From Qipengyuania spongiae (GTDB taxonomy: Bacteria > Pseudomonadota > Alphaproteobacteria > Sphingomonadales > Sphingomonadaceae): DNA of 64,000 nt. Shown here piece by piece: positions 26,141 through 36,490 of this stretch. Under the pieces are notes generated by a model. The model ran no database searches, was not told where the DNA came from, and was given only the letters and a program-made list of their open reading frames with translations. The DNA lies in the NCBI RefSeq assembly GCF_026168555.1, contig NZ_CP092471.1:2614501-2678500 (forward strand). The letters are read 5' to 3'. The number at the start of each line of letters is the position of its first letter. Position 1 is the first letter of the stretch. A program made the position numbers and the translations under genes.

Positions 26141-27157
26141 TCACTCCGCCGGTTCGGCCACCCTGCAAGCTCGCCCTTCGGCGCGCATGGGCTCTTCCTG
26201 TACCAGCGGCGTCAGTCCGAGTTTGGCGAAGAGCGCGCCGTCGCTGTCGTCGCCCGCATTCGGCGCGGTCAGCAGTTTGTCGCCGGTGAAGATCGAATTC
26301 GCCCCGGCGAGGAAGCAGAGGGCCTGCGTCGCCTCACTCATGCTCTCTCGACCGGCGGACAGGCGCACCATGCTCAGCGGCATGCAGATGCGCGCCACGG
26401 CGACGGTACGGACGAATTCGATGTCGTCGATCTTGGCGAGCGGCGTGTCGGCCAGCATGTCGCCCAGCACCGTGCCCTTGACCGGCACGAGCGCGTTGAC
26501 CGGCACGCTTTCGGGATGGCGTTCCAGCGTGGCGAGCGTGTGGACGAAGCCGACCCGATCCTCGCGCGTCTCGCCCATGCCGACAATCCCACCGCTGCAC
26601 ACGTTGATTCCGGCATCTCGCACGTTCTGGAGCGTATCGAGCCGGTCCTGATAGTTGCGGGTGGAAATCACCCGCTCGTAATATTCCGGCCCGGTATCGA
26701 CATTGTGATTGTAGTAATCGAGGCCCGCTTCCTTGAGCTGATCGGCCTGTGCAGGCGTCAGCATCCCCAGTGTCATGCAGGTTTCCATTCCCATGGCGGA
26801 GACGCCCTTCACGATCTCGACGATCGCGGGCATGTCGCGTTCCTTGGGATTGCGCCAGGCCGCGCCCATGCAAAAGCGCTGGCTGCCCGCATCCTTGGCC
26901 TGCGCGGCGGATTGCAGCACGGCGCGCACGTCCATCAGCTTGGTTGCCTCGACCCCGGAGTCCGCCTTCACCGACTGCGAGCAATAACCGCAATCCTCGG
27001 GGCAGCCGCCGGTCTTGATGCTGAGCAAGGTGCAGAGCTGCACCTGCTCGGGCGGGTGGTTCTCGCGATGCACGCTCGCCGCGCGGAACAGGAGTTCAGT
27101 GAAGGGAAGGTCGAAGAGGTTCGCGATTTCCTCGCGGGTCCAGTCGGTACGGATCAT
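26141..27157 (-). CDS. bioB: Biotin synthase
   Basis: BioB is a radical SAM enzyme that inserts sulfur into dethiobiotin to make biotin. The 338-residue protein has the cluster motif [13 protein letters not shown] (Cys52, Cys56, Cys59), the downstream [22 protein letters not shown] and [10 protein letters not shown] segments, and LSAGRESM. It overlaps the preceding small membrane gene by 4 bp. Its position inside the propionyl-CoA cluster supplies the cofactor attached to PccA (and to AccB elsewhere). No bioA, bioD or bioF is nearby. Confidence 0.96.
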   Translation of the reverse strand: MIRTDWTREEIANLFDLPFTELLFRAASVHRENHPPEQVQLCTLLSIKTGGCPEDCGYCSQSVKADSGVEATKLMDVRAVLQSAAQAKDAGSQRFCMGAAWRNPKERDMPAIVEIVKGVSAMGMETCMTLGMLTPAQADQLKEAGLDYYNHNVDTGPEYYERVISTRNYQDRLDTLQNVRDAGINVCSGGIVGMGETREDRVGFVHTLATLERHPESVPVNALVPVKGTVLGDMLADTPLAKIDDIEFVRTVAVARICMPLSMVRLSAGRESMSEATQALCFLAGANSIFTGDKLLTAPNAGDDSDGALFAKLGLTPLVQEEPMRAEGRACRVAEPAE

Positions 27158-27509
27158 TTCAAAATCGCCGGAGTAAAATTGTACATGAAAGCGCCGACCC
27201 CACCCGAAAGCAGGGCGCTCACGAGCGCTTGGGCGATCCGGATCGCGCGCGCAACCTTGGCGCGCGGATGCGGCTTCACTTCGATACTGGCGAGGTGCGA
27301 CGCCATGAGGAGGCTCGTCACCCCGGCAAGGCCGATGAAAGTCAGGACCACGATCAGCTGCGGCGGATCGAACTCCGTTTCCTGACCGTCGGCGAAGGCA
27401 AACACGCCGCCGAGGGAAACAAGCGAAATCCCGGTGGTGTGCTTGAAGAAGTCGTAGGATCGCCCGAACGGGGTCTCAAAAGTTGCCTCTGCCACGTCGG
27501 CTTCGTCCA

Positions 27510-27510
<1 letters not shown>
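27154..27510 (-). CDS. Small membrane protein in the propionyl-CoA operon
   Basis: This protein of 118 residues has three hydrophobic helices: [33 protein letters not shown] and [18 protein letters not shown]. They are joined by a charged loop ([18 protein letters not shown]). No family is recognised. The ATG shares one base with the mcm stop; a GTG one codon earlier is an equally possible start. The last 4 bp overlap bioB. Tight coupling to both neighbours shows it is a real gene, though its role in propionate metabolism is not evident. Confidence 0.75.
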
Positions 27511-29663
<2,153 letters not shown>

Positions 29664-29673
29664 GAGATTCTCG

Positions 29674-30120
29674 TCAGTGCCCTTCGCCCTTCGGCGTCTC
29701 CATGATCTCGGTCAGCTGGCCCATCATGTCCTTGGGGTGGAGGAAGAAGATCGGCGTGCCATGCGCTCCGATGCGCGTGGGGCCGAGAATGCGTTTGCCC
29801 TTCCCCTCGAACCAGGCGCGAGCCTCTTCGATATCCGCAACTTCATAGCACACATGATGCTGCCCGCCCGCCGGATTCTTGGCGAGGAAGCCATTGATCG
29901 GTGATGCCTCGTCAAACGGCTCGATCAGCTCGATCTGCGTGCCCTTGCCGACTTCGCCCGCGCTATCCGGCGTATCGACGAAGCAGACCTTCACGCCTTG
30001 CTCAGGCAGATCGAAAGGCTCGGTAATCCGCACCGCGCCCATCGTTTCGCGATAATAGTCGATGCTGTCCGCGATCGAAGGCGTGGCAACACCGATATGG
30101 TTGAGACGGCCAAGTTTCAT
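29674..30120 (-). CDS. mce: Methylmalonyl-CoA epimerase
   Basis: The epimerase interconverts (S)- and (R)-methylmalonyl-CoA between carboxylase and mutase. The 148-residue protein is a glyoxalase-fold enzyme with metal ligands in [11 protein letters not shown] (His8), [14 protein letters not shown] and the late LTEIMET. The segment [20 protein letters not shown] is characteristic of the bacterial epimerase. The ATG overlaps the preceding small gene (ATGA). All three enzymes of the route are therefore on one strand in this cluster. Confidence 0.95.
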   Translation of the reverse strand: MKLGRLNHIGVATPSIADSIDYYRETMGAVRITEPFDLPEQGVKVCFVDTPDSAGEVGKGTQIELIEPFDEASPINGFLAKNPAGGQHHVCYEVADIEEARAWFEGKGKRILGPTRIGAHGTPIFFLHPKDMMGQLTEIMETPKGEGH

Positions 30121-30353
30121 TCAAGGACCTCCATCAGGGACGCGACGAGAAACGCAACCACGGGAAGCGCGTAAAGCTGTAAGCGATATGAGCGCAGCAC
30201 ACGGTCATATTTCTTGGGATCAATATTACGCGATGTCGATGCGAACCCGAAAAAGCTGACTCTTCCGTTTTTCTTCGCATGACGAATGAACAACCAGATG
30301 ACTGGCATTCCGACCACCAAGATGGTCACGAAAATCAGGATACGAGTGGTCAT
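30117..30353 (-). CDS. Small membrane protein between pccB and mce
   Basis: This 78-residue protein has an N-terminal transmembrane helix (RILIFVTILVVGMPVIWLFI), a basic cytosolic loop (KKNGRVSFFGF, then NIDPKKYDRVLRSYR) and a second helix (LYALPVVAFLVASLM). No family is recognised. Start and stop overlap pccB and mce (1 and 4 bp), so it is co-translated with them. It is the second unknown small membrane protein in this operon. A GTG one codon upstream is possible. Confidence 0.75.
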   Translation of the reverse strand: MTTRILIFVTILVVGMPVIWLFIRHAKKNGRVSFFGFASTSRNIDPKKYDRVLRSYRLQLYALPVVAFLVASLMEVLE

Positions 30354-31885
30354 CACAACGGAATATTATCGTGCTTCTTCCACGGATTCTCCAACTGCTT
30401 CCCGCGTAGTTTGCGCAAGCCTAGCGCGATCCGACGGCGTGTCGAATGCGGGTGGATCACCTCATCGATATAGCCCCGGCTCGCGGCCACGAAGGGGTTG
30501 GCGAAGCGGTCTTCGTATTCCTTGGTTTTCTCCGAGATCTTCTCGGGATTGTCGCGATCCTGGCGGAAGATGATCTCGACCGCGCCTTTGGCGCCCATCA
30601 CCGCGATCTCGGCGGTGGGCCAGGCGTAGTTCAAGTCGCCGCGCAGGTGCTTGGAGGCCATGACGTCGTAGGCGCCGCCATAGGCCTTGCGGGTGATCAC
30701 GGTGATCTTGGGCACGGTTGCCTCGGCATAGGCGAAGAGCAGCTTGGCGCCGTGCTTGATGATGCCGTTGTGCTCCTGCGCCGTGCCGGGGAGGAAGCCG
30801 GGCACGTCGACGAAGGTCAGGATCGGAATCTCGAAAGCATCGCAGAATCGCACGAAACGCGCGGCCTTCTTCGAACTTGCGATGTCGAGCACACCGGCAA
30901 GCACCATCGGCTGGTTCGCAACCACGCCCACCGTGCGCCCTTCGACCCGGCCGAAACCGCAGATGATGTTGCCGGCATGGGCGGGCTGCACCTCGAAGAA
31001 ATCGCCTTCATCGAGCGTCTTTCGGATGACCTCGTGCATGTCGTAGGGCTGGTTGGCGTTATCGGGGATCAATGTGTCGAGGCTCGGCTCCTCGCGGTCC
31101 CACGGATCGTCGGTCGGCCGCTGGGGCACCTCCTCGCGGTTCGAAAGCGGCAGGAAGTCGAAGAAATTGCGCGTCGCGAGCAGCGTCTCGATATCGTTCT
31201 CGAACGCGACGTCGGCGACCGAGGTCTTGGTCGTGTGCGTTACCGCGCCGCCCAGTTCCTCCTGCGTCACGACTTCGTTGGTCACGGTCTTTACCACGTC
31301 CGGCCCGGTGACGAACATGTAGGAGCTGTCCTTCACCATGAAGATGAAGTCGGTCATTGCGGGGGAATAGACCGCCCCGCCCGCGCACGGCCCCATGATG
31401 AGACTGATCTGCGGCACCACACCGCTGGCGAGCACGTTGCGCTGGAACACCTCGGCGTATCCGCCGAGGCTGGCCACGCCTTCCTGGATGCGCGCGCCGC
31501 CGCTGTCATTGAGGCCGATGACCGGCGCGCCGACCTTCATCGCCATGTCCATCACCTTGCAGATCTTTTCCGCGTGGCGCTTGGACAGAGAGCCGCCGAA
31601 CACGGTGAAGTCCTGGCTGAACACGAAGACGAGGCGGCCGTTGATCGTGCCCGATCCGGTGACCACGCCATCGCCCGGAATGCGCTGCTTCTCCATGCCG
31701 AAATCGATGCAGTCATGCTCGACATAGGTGTCCAGTTCCTCGAAACTGTCTTCGTCGAGCAGCACGTCGAGCCGTTCGCGCGCGGTCAGCTTGCCCTTGG
31801 CGTGCTGCGCGTCGATGCGCTTCTGCCCGCCCCCCATGTGGGCCGCTTCCCGGCGGCGTTCCATTTCGGCGATATTGGCGGACAT
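30353..31885 (-). CDS. pccB: Propionyl-CoA carboxylase subunit beta
   Basis: PccB is the carboxyltransferase subunit that moves the carboxyl group from biotin on PccA to propionyl-CoA. The 510-residue protein contains [20 protein letters not shown], the [19 protein letters not shown] segment, [13 protein letters not shown], the oxyanion [12 protein letters not shown] and [19 protein letters not shown], then [14 protein letters not shown]. These match PCC beta rather than AccD. It is the first gene of the propionyl-CoA operon. Confidence 0.96.
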   Translation of the reverse strand: MSANIAEMERRREAAHMGGGQKRIDAQHAKGKLTARERLDVLLDEDSFEELDTYVEHDCIDFGMEKQRIPGDGVVTGSGTINGRLVFVFSQDFTVFGGSLSKRHAEKICKVMDMAMKVGAPVIGLNDSGGARIQEGVASLGGYAEVFQRNVLASGVVPQISLIMGPCAGGAVYSPAMTDFIFMVKDSSYMFVTGPDVVKTVTNEVVTQEELGGAVTHTTKTSVADVAFENDIETLLATRNFFDFLPLSNREEVPQRPTDDPWDREEPSLDTLIPDNANQPYDMHEVIRKTLDEGDFFEVQPAHAGNIICGFGRVEGRTVGVVANQPMVLAGVLDIASSKKAARFVRFCDAFEIPILTFVDVPGFLPGTAQEHNGIIKHGAKLLFAYAEATVPKITVITRKAYGGAYDVMASKHLRGDLNYAWPTAEIAVMGAKGAVEIIFRQDRDNPEKISEKTKEYEDRFANPFVAASRGYIDEVIHPHSTRRRIALGLRKLRGKQLENPWKKHDNIPL

Positions 31886-31942
31886 GCGGTTCCCCTGAAT
31901 TGATCTTTCCCCGACGCGCCTAGAGCGCAGGCGGCGCCAGCG

Positions 31943-32689
31943 TCAATCGCGAGGGGCCATTCTCGTAGCGGAAATGAGGAATTCCACATTGCCCTCGGGG
32001 CCGGTGATCGGGCTTTCGACGATCCCGTCGACCGTGAAACCTTGCTGCTCCACCCATGCCCGGACCTCGTCGCAGACGCGTCGATGCAGCGCGGGATCGC
32101 TGACGACACCTTTCTTGCCGACCTCCTCGCGCCCGACCTCGAATTGTGGCTTGATCAGCGCGACCAGCCGGCAATCGCGGCCCGCCAGTTCCAGGGGTCG
32201 CTCGAGCACCTTGGCGAGCCCGATGAAGCTCGCATCGCAGACAACCCAGCCACAGGGCCGGTCGATCATTTCAGGCGTCAGGATCCGTGCGCTTGTCTGT
32301 TCGAGCACGGTCACACGTTCGTCCTGCCGCAGCTTCCAGGCGAGTTGGTTGGTCCCGCTGTCGACCGCGAAGACATGGTCCGCCCCGCCCTGCAACAGCA
32401 CGTCGGTAAAGCCCCCGGTGGAGCTGCCGATATCCATCGCCACCGCGCCCGCAGGATCGAGTCCGAAATGCGCTATGGCATGGGCCAGCTTGATCCCGCC
32501 CCGGCTGACCCAGGGGTGATCCCGGCCGCGCACGTCCAGCGCCGCGTCTTCCGCCAGCTGCTGGCCCGGTTTGGCAAGCTTCTGCTCGCCCGAAAAGACG
32601 AGGCCGGCCATGACCAGCGCCTGCGCCCGGGTCCGGCTTTCCACGAGCCCGCGATCGACGAGCATCTGATCGAGACGTTTCTTCTTCAT
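31943..32689 (-). CDS. tlyA: TlyA family RNA methyltransferase
   Basis: TlyA proteins 2'-O-methylate rRNA; many are annotated as hemolysin A. The 248-residue protein begins with an S4 RNA-binding domain (KKKRLDQMLVDRGLVESRTRAQALVMAGLVF) followed by an FtsJ/RrmJ-type methyltransferase domain with the SAM motif AMDIGSSTGGFTDVLLQGGA, VDSGTNQL and the KPQFEVGR segment. The ATG at 32689 gives the usual MKKKRLDQ start; an earlier in-frame start overlaps the divergent lipoprotein gene. It lies 57 bp after pccB on the same strand. Confidence 0.93.
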   Translation of the reverse strand: MKKKRLDQMLVDRGLVESRTRAQALVMAGLVFSGEQKLAKPGQQLAEDAALDVRGRDHPWVSRGGIKLAHAIAHFGLDPAGAVAMDIGSSTGGFTDVLLQGGADHVFAVDSGTNQLAWKLRQDERVTVLEQTSARILTPEMIDRPCGWVVCDASFIGLAKVLERPLELAGRDCRLVALIKPQFEVGREEVGKKGVVSDPALHRRVCDEVRAWVEQQGFTVDGIVESPITGPEGNVEFLISATRMAPRD

Positions 32690-32723
32690 TGGAAACTCAT
32701 CTCCTAGCGCGCATTGTAGGGAC

Positions 32724-33254
32724 ATGAAACCGATCTACGGCCACCTCGCCGGCGCGCTGGCGCTTACCTTCACTCTTGCAGCGTGCATCCCCGCCCCGGA
32801 TTCCACGCCGGCACCGGCGCCGGTACAGAACCGCCCGGCGCCCGCGCCGAGCCCGACCCCTACGGTCGCGTTGCCGACTTACGAGAACTGGATCGACGCG
32901 CCGCAGACACCGGGGGACTGGGCCTACCGCGCGACCGGCAACGAAAGCCGCGCGAGCTTCGGCAACGGAACCAGCCTGGCGTTCCAGATGGTCTGTACTC
33001 CGGCGAAGCAGATTGTGCTGACCCGTCCCGGACGGGGTACCGAGCGCATGGCGATCCGCACCGAGACGAGCGAGCGCGCGCTTCCAGCAGCGCCCGGCTC
33101 CGAAGGTACGGTCGCCACACTGACCGCGCGCGATCCGCTCCTGGATGCCATGGCGCTGACCCGCGGGCGCTTCGCGGTGGAGGTCGAGGGGCAGCCCGCG
33201 CTGTTCCTTCCCGCCTGGGGCGAGGTGACGCGGGTGATCGAGGATTGCCGCTGA
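32724..33254 (+). CDS. Putative lipoprotein, unknown function
   Basis: This 176-residue protein has a signal peptide with a lipobox (LAAC, Cys21) and a Pro/Ala-rich linker (about residues 23-50), then a soluble domain with WAYRATGNESRASFG and a C-terminal WGEVTRVIEDCR. Two cysteines in the domain could form a disulfide. No named family is recognised. It diverges from tlyA with a 34-bp gap and is followed by the unusual intergenic region before ilvE. Confidence 0.78.
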   Translation: MKPIYGHLAGALALTFTLAACIPAPDSTPAPAPVQNRPAPAPSPTPTVALPTYENWIDAPQTPGDWAYRATGNESRASFGNGTSLAFQMVCTPAKQIVLTRPGRGTERMAIRTETSERALPAAPGSEGTVATLTARDPLLDAMALTRGRFAVEVEGQPALFLPAWGEVTRVIEDCR

Positions 33255-33267
33255 TCATACCGAGACG

Positions 33268-33295
33268 AAAAAAGCCCGCGATCGAGGTCGCGAGC
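33268..33295 (-). terminator. Minus-strand terminator in the lipoprotein-ilvE spacer
   Basis: On the minus strand, GCTCGCGA pairs with TCGCGGGC (8 bp with one G-T wobble, 6-nt loop) and is followed at once by TTTTTT. This is a standard Rho-independent terminator, but no minus-strand gene lies to its right. On the plus strand the stem has a C-A mismatch and no T-run, so it serves the lipoprotein gene poorly. It may end an unannotated minus-strand RNA. Confidence 0.5.
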
Positions 33296-33432
33296 CAGAA
33301 ACGCCAATTCTGACGTCGGAAAACTTTTTTTCAAGGCTTGTTTTTACAGTCGCGACGCAACAAATTGCGATCAAGATCAGCGGCGAACGCGGTCTTGGGA
33401 CCCCGTGAAACGGGTTTCTAGCTCACTAGCGC

Positions 33433-33447
33433 GAAAGGAGGTGATCC
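33433..33447 (+). promoter_or_regulatory. 15-nt perfect complement of the 16S rRNA 3' end
   Basis: GAAAGGAGGTGATCC is the exact reverse complement of the 3' tail of bacterial 16S rRNA (GGATCACCTCCTTTC). Ordinary ribosome binding sites in this window match only 4-6 bases. It ends one base before the ATG of an 18-codon ORF, closer than the optimal 5-9 nt from the AGGAGG core only if the extra pairing forms. Such a long match may trap or stall ribosomes, or on the minus strand give an RNA that mimics the anti-Shine-Dalgarno. Confidence 0.75.
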
Positions 33448-33448
33448 G

Positions 33449-33505
33449 ATGTCTCATGGTTCAGCAGAGAGGTCGGCAAGTTTCCGCGCGGAGCACTATC
33501 GGTAA
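33449..33505 (+). CDS. 18-residue small ORF (possible leader peptide)
   Basis: The ORF reads MSHGSAERSASFRAEHYR and then TAA. It directly follows the extended Shine-Dalgarno and ends 158 bp before ilvE. The peptide is basic, Ser/Arg-rich and has no Leu, Ile or Val, so it is not a classic branched-chain attenuator peptide. I recognise no family. The exceptional ribosome binding site is the main reason to take it as translated. It could equally be only a ribosome landing site, with the peptide itself unimportant. Confidence 0.55.
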   Translation: MSHGSAERSASFRAEHYR

Positions 33506-33557
33506 CATCCATTACCCTTAGAGGCTTCGTGAGCGGCGCTTCCGCCGCTGACCATGC

Positions 33558-33592
33558 GAAGGGCGATCCACCGACGGGCTGGGTCGCCCTTC
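33558..33592 (+). terminator. Strong hairpin between the small ORF and ilvE
   Basis: GAAGGGCGATCCA pairs with TGGGTCGCCCTTC (13 bp, one T-G wobble, 9-nt loop) and is followed by TCATTTC. It could be a terminator or attenuator for the leader, or the 3' end of a small RNA. A smaller hairpin (AGCGGCG-CTTC-CGCCGCT) precedes it by 8 bp. Confidence 0.55.
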
Positions 33593-33663
33593 TCATTTCG
33601 GTGTTCCGCTTTCCCGATGCCCCACCCTTGCCCGAGGCGCCGGGGCATACTAACCCGCGCGGC

Positions 33664-34743
33664 ATGGATTTCGAACGCATCCCTCATGCCGCCCCGGTTC
33701 CCGGAGAGACCCGCCAGCAGGCGATAGCCGACCCGGGCTTCGGCAAGATTTTCACCGATCACATGGTCGAAGTCGATTACGACGAGGCGAAGGGTGGCTG
33801 GCACACCGCCCGATTGCGGGCGCGCGAGCCGATCGCGCTCGATCCAGCAGCCTCCGTGCTGCATTACGCGCAGGAAATCTTCGAAGGCATGAAGGCCTAT
33901 CGTCATCCAGACGGCAGCCTCGCGCTGTTCCGGCCGGAGCAGAACGCCCGCCGTTTCAACGCCTCGGCCGATCGGATGGCAATGCCGCACGTGCCCGAAG
34001 AGGTGTTCATTGACAGCATCCGTCAGCTCCTCTCTGTCGATGCCGACTGGATGCCCCCGATCGAAGGCGGCTCGCTCTATCTGCGGCCCTTCATGTTCGC
34101 ATCGGAAGCCTTTCTCGGTGTGCGTCCCGCGAAGCAGTACAAGTTCATGGTGATCGCCTCGCCGGTCGGCGGCTATTTCAAGGCCGGGGCGAAGGCGCTC
34201 AAGATCTGGGTCAGCCGCAATTACGTGCGCGCCGCGCCCGGCGGAACCGGTGCCGCGAAAACCGGAGGAAACTACGCGAGCAGCCTCGTTCCGCAGATGG
34301 AAGGGGCGGATCAGGGCTGCGATCAGGTCATATTCCTCGATGCGGTCGAGAAGAAATGGATCGAGGAACTGGGGGGCATGAACGTGTTCTTCGTGTTCGA
34401 CGACGGCAGCGTGATAACCCCGCCGCTCACCGGCACGATCCTGCCCGGCATCACCCGCGACAGCCTGATCCAGTTGATGCGTGAGGAAGGGCTTCAGGTC
34501 CGCGAAGAACCCTACAATATCGACCAGTGGCGCATTGATGCCACCAAGGGCAATCTGGTCGAGACGATGGCCTGCGGCACCGCCGCAGTGGTCACGCCGA
34601 TCGGCACGGTCGTCGGCCCCGACGGAGAGTTCCGGATCGGCGCGGGCGGCATGGGCCAGCTGACCGCGAAGCTGCGCGAAAAGCTCGTCGGGATACAGAA
34701 CGGCACGGTCGAGGACCGCCACGGCTGGGTGATGAAGCTCTAG
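33664..34743 (+). CDS. ilvE: Branched-chain amino acid aminotransferase
   Basis: IlvE transfers the amino group between glutamate and the keto acids of leucine, isoleucine and valine, using pyridoxal phosphate. The 359-residue protein is the longer class (BCAT II) with HYAQEIFEGMKAYRHPDGS, SLYLRPFMFASEAFLGV, AKTGGNYASSL with the PLP lysine, LGGMNVFFVFDDG, and ETMACGTAAVVTPIG. The ATG at 33664 gives the normal N-terminus; an upstream in-frame start lies inside the hairpin region. No clear Shine-Dalgarno precedes it. It converges with a 4-bp overlap on the polyketide-associated oxidoreductase. Confidence 0.95.
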   Translation: MDFERIPHAAPVPGETRQQAIADPGFGKIFTDHMVEVDYDEAKGGWHTARLRAREPIALDPAASVLHYAQEIFEGMKAYRHPDGSLALFRPEQNARRFNASADRMAMPHVPEEVFIDSIRQLLSVDADWMPPIEGGSLYLRPFMFASEAFLGVRPAKQYKFMVIASPVGGYFKAGAKALKIWVSRNYVRAAPGGTGAAKTGGNYASSLVPQMEGADQGCDQVIFLDAVEKKWIEELGGMNVFFVFDDGSVITPPLTGTILPGITRDSLIQLMREEGLQVREEPYNIDQWRIDATKGNLVETMACGTAAVVTPIGTVVGPDGEFRIGAGGMGQLTAKLREKLVGIQNGTVEDRHGWVMKL

Positions 34744-35807
34744 ATCCGGCTCAGCCGCATCGCCGCCCGCGTCAGCCACGGCGCGGCCCCTGCCAGACGG
34801 GTGGCGGGTGCGGCGATCCGGCGATGCTCGGCAAGGTGCCAGATCGCTTCCGCGATCCCGACCGGGCGCCTCGCCCTGTGGGCAAAGCGGGCTTGATATT
34901 GCGGCGCTTCGACCCCGGCGAGATAGGCCTCGACTGCATCTTCGGCACTCGCCAGCGCTATCGACATCCCCTCTCCCGCCAGCGAGGGAATGACCGCCGC
35001 CTGATCGCCCAGCCGGTAAAGCCCCGCCTCGCTCGAACGGGCGATCCAGCCATAGGGGACGGCGGCGATGGTATCGATGGGAAGGTCATGATCCGCCCCC
35101 TCCATCCGCCGCGCAAAGTGCGGGTTGTCCTCCGCAAGCATGTCGAGCAGCCGCCATGGATCGGATGCGGCCGAGCCGAGCAGCGATTTGCGCAAAGCGA
35201 GGCAGATGTTGGTGCTGCCGCCCTCCTGCACGACGATGCCGGCATAGCCGCCGGGAAAAAGGTGCAGCTCGATTGCATCGCCTACCGGAGTGCTCGCAGG
35301 CGAACCGGCGGGCAACCTCACCCGCAGCCCCAGTGCCGGATCGCGGTTTTTCCTCGGCCGCATCGCACCGCGCACATCGTGCTTGCCCGTTGCGAGGAAG
35401 ATCGCATCCGATCGCCATTCGCGCCGCGATCCGCTTACGCAGCCCGGCGCAACGCTGCGCGCCCGGTCGATCTCGAGCTTGGTGCCTGCCGCGACCGCCG
35501 CTGCGCGCAAGGCGGTATCGAGCGCGTGGCGCGACAGCCCGAAGCCAGGTTCGACCAGCGCCGTTTCCGCCACCGCGTCACCGGCGTAGAGCCGCAATCG
35601 CTGCGCGCGATGCGCACCGAGGCTTTCCGGGCCGCAACCGAGCTCGCGCAACTGCGCCGCCGTCCTCCAGCTCAAGAACCCGCCGCAGATGCAATCGCCC
35701 ACGGTTTCCTCACGGTCGATTAGCACCGGTTCGCGACCCGCACGGGCAAGGCGGATCGCCGCGCTGCTCCCCGCCGGGCCGGCGCCGAGGACGATCGGCG
35801 CGCTCAG
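34740..35807 (-). CDS. FAD-dependent oxidoreductase of the type III polyketide cluster
   Basis: This protein of about 355 residues belongs to the geranylgeranyl-reductase-like FAD family: PIVLGAGPAGSSAAIRLARAG binds FAD at the N-terminus, and GLYRLGDQAAVIPSLAGEGMSIALASA is the second flavin motif. It likely reduces or hydroxylates the polyketide product. The start is unclear: the natural junction would be a CTG at 35807 forming CTGA with the methyltransferase stop; the nearest ATG (35894) adds 29 residues not typical of a flavoprotein N-terminus. The ilvE stop overlaps its end by 4 bp. Confidence 0.82.
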   Translation of the reverse strand: MSAPIVLGAGPAGSSAAIRLARAGREPVLIDREETVGDCICGGFLSWRTAAQLRELGCGPESLGAHRAQRLRLYAGDAVAETALVEPGFGLSRHALDTALRAAAVAAGTKLEIDRARSVAPGCVSGSRREWRSDAIFLATGKHDVRGAMRPRKNRDPALGLRVRLPAGSPASTPVGDAIELHLFPGGYAGIVVQEGGSTNICLALRKSLLGSAASDPWRLLDMLAEDNPHFARRMEGADHDLPIDTIAAVPYGWIARSSEAGLYRLGDQAAVIPSLAGEGMSIALASAEDAVEAYLAGVEAPQYQARFAHRARRPVGIAEAIWHLAEHRRIAAPATRLAGAAPWLTRAAMRLSRI

Positions 35808-36490
35808 CGCAATCGCTCGACGCAGAGGCGGAAGGGAAAGGCACGGAATACGCGCGCGGCGTCGATTCCCGCTTCTTCCAGCAGGGGCACCCATTCGCCG
35901 GGACGGTAGGACCGCGCGATTGACAGCCGGCCGTCGTGCCGGACGATCGGATGCCAGACGAACAGTCGCCCCAAGACAGGGTAACCGGCATAGGCGAAGC
36001 CGTGGCGGTGGAGGTCGTTCACGAACCATCCCCGCCCCACCTCGCGCTCCATGAAACGCAGGAAAGCGACCAGCTGGTCGCGCGTCATGTGGTGGGCGAC
36101 GAGACTGGACACCACGCAGTCGAAGCCTTCGCCGGCCATGGCGGCGTAATCTCCCGTCCGGTATTCGATGCCCAGCGACGCCGCAGTCTGCTCCCGCGCG
36201 ATGTCTTCACTGCGCGGGTTGAGGTCGACCCCGACCAGCCGTACATCCTTGCCGCGCTTCTGCGCCCAACTGGCGATGGCGCGCAGCATGTCCCCGTCGC
36301 CGAACCCGACGTCGAGGAGCGAGAAATGCTTCCGGTCGCCGACGGCGCGGTCGAGAAAGGCCAGCGTCGGCCGGCGCGCCAGAGTGACCGTGTTCACTTT
36401 CGCCAGATCGTTCAGAACCGCACGATAGGTCCCGGCGTCGAGCGCCGGATCGTCCATGATCTCGTCGGCGATGCGGCGCTCAGCCAGCAT
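35804..36490 (-). CDS. SAM-dependent methyltransferase of the type III polyketide cluster
   Basis: This 228-residue class I methyltransferase has the SAM-binding loop FSLLDVGFGDGDMLRAIA, an acidic residue two strands later (VGVDLNPRS) and the later DCVVSSLVAHHMT. In its position between the synthase and the flavoprotein it is expected to methylate the polyketide (for example a resorcinol or quinone ring), an inference from context. The ATG at 36490 overlaps the synthase gene by 11 bp; longer frames run far into that gene. Confidence 0.86.
   Translation of the reverse strand: MLAERRIADEIMDDPALDAGTYRAVLNDLAKVNTVTLARRPTLAFLDRAVGDRKHFSLLDVGFGDGDMLRAIASWAQKRGKDVRLVGVDLNPRSEDIAREQTAASLGIEYRTGDYAAMAGEGFDCVVSSLVAHHMTRDQLVAFLRFMEREVGRGWFVNDLHRHGFAYAGYPVLGRLFVWHPIVRHDGRLSIARSYRPGEWVPLLEEAGIDAARVFRAFPFRLCVERLR

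Larger units (their letters stand above)
33255..33663. other. 409-bp intergenic region with small ORF and RNA structures
   Basis: The gap before ilvE holds, in order: a minus-strand terminator, an AT-rich stretch (33320-33370) that could carry a promoter, a perfect extended Shine-Dalgarno (33433-33447), an 18-codon ORF, a 7-bp stem-loop at 33532-33549 and a 13-bp stem-loop at 33558-33592. CTTCG at 33525-33529 can also pair with CGAAG at 33557-33561. This would enclose the first hairpin and compete with the base of the second, so two alternative folds exist. The layout looks like a leader RNA or a small dual-function RNA. Confidence 0.6.

Noticed and set aside
33426..33680. Minus-strand 84-codon frame in the ilvE leader
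   Set aside because: It has no ribosome binding site or family resemblance and lies over the structured leader; a noncoding RNA is the only minus-strand idea kept.
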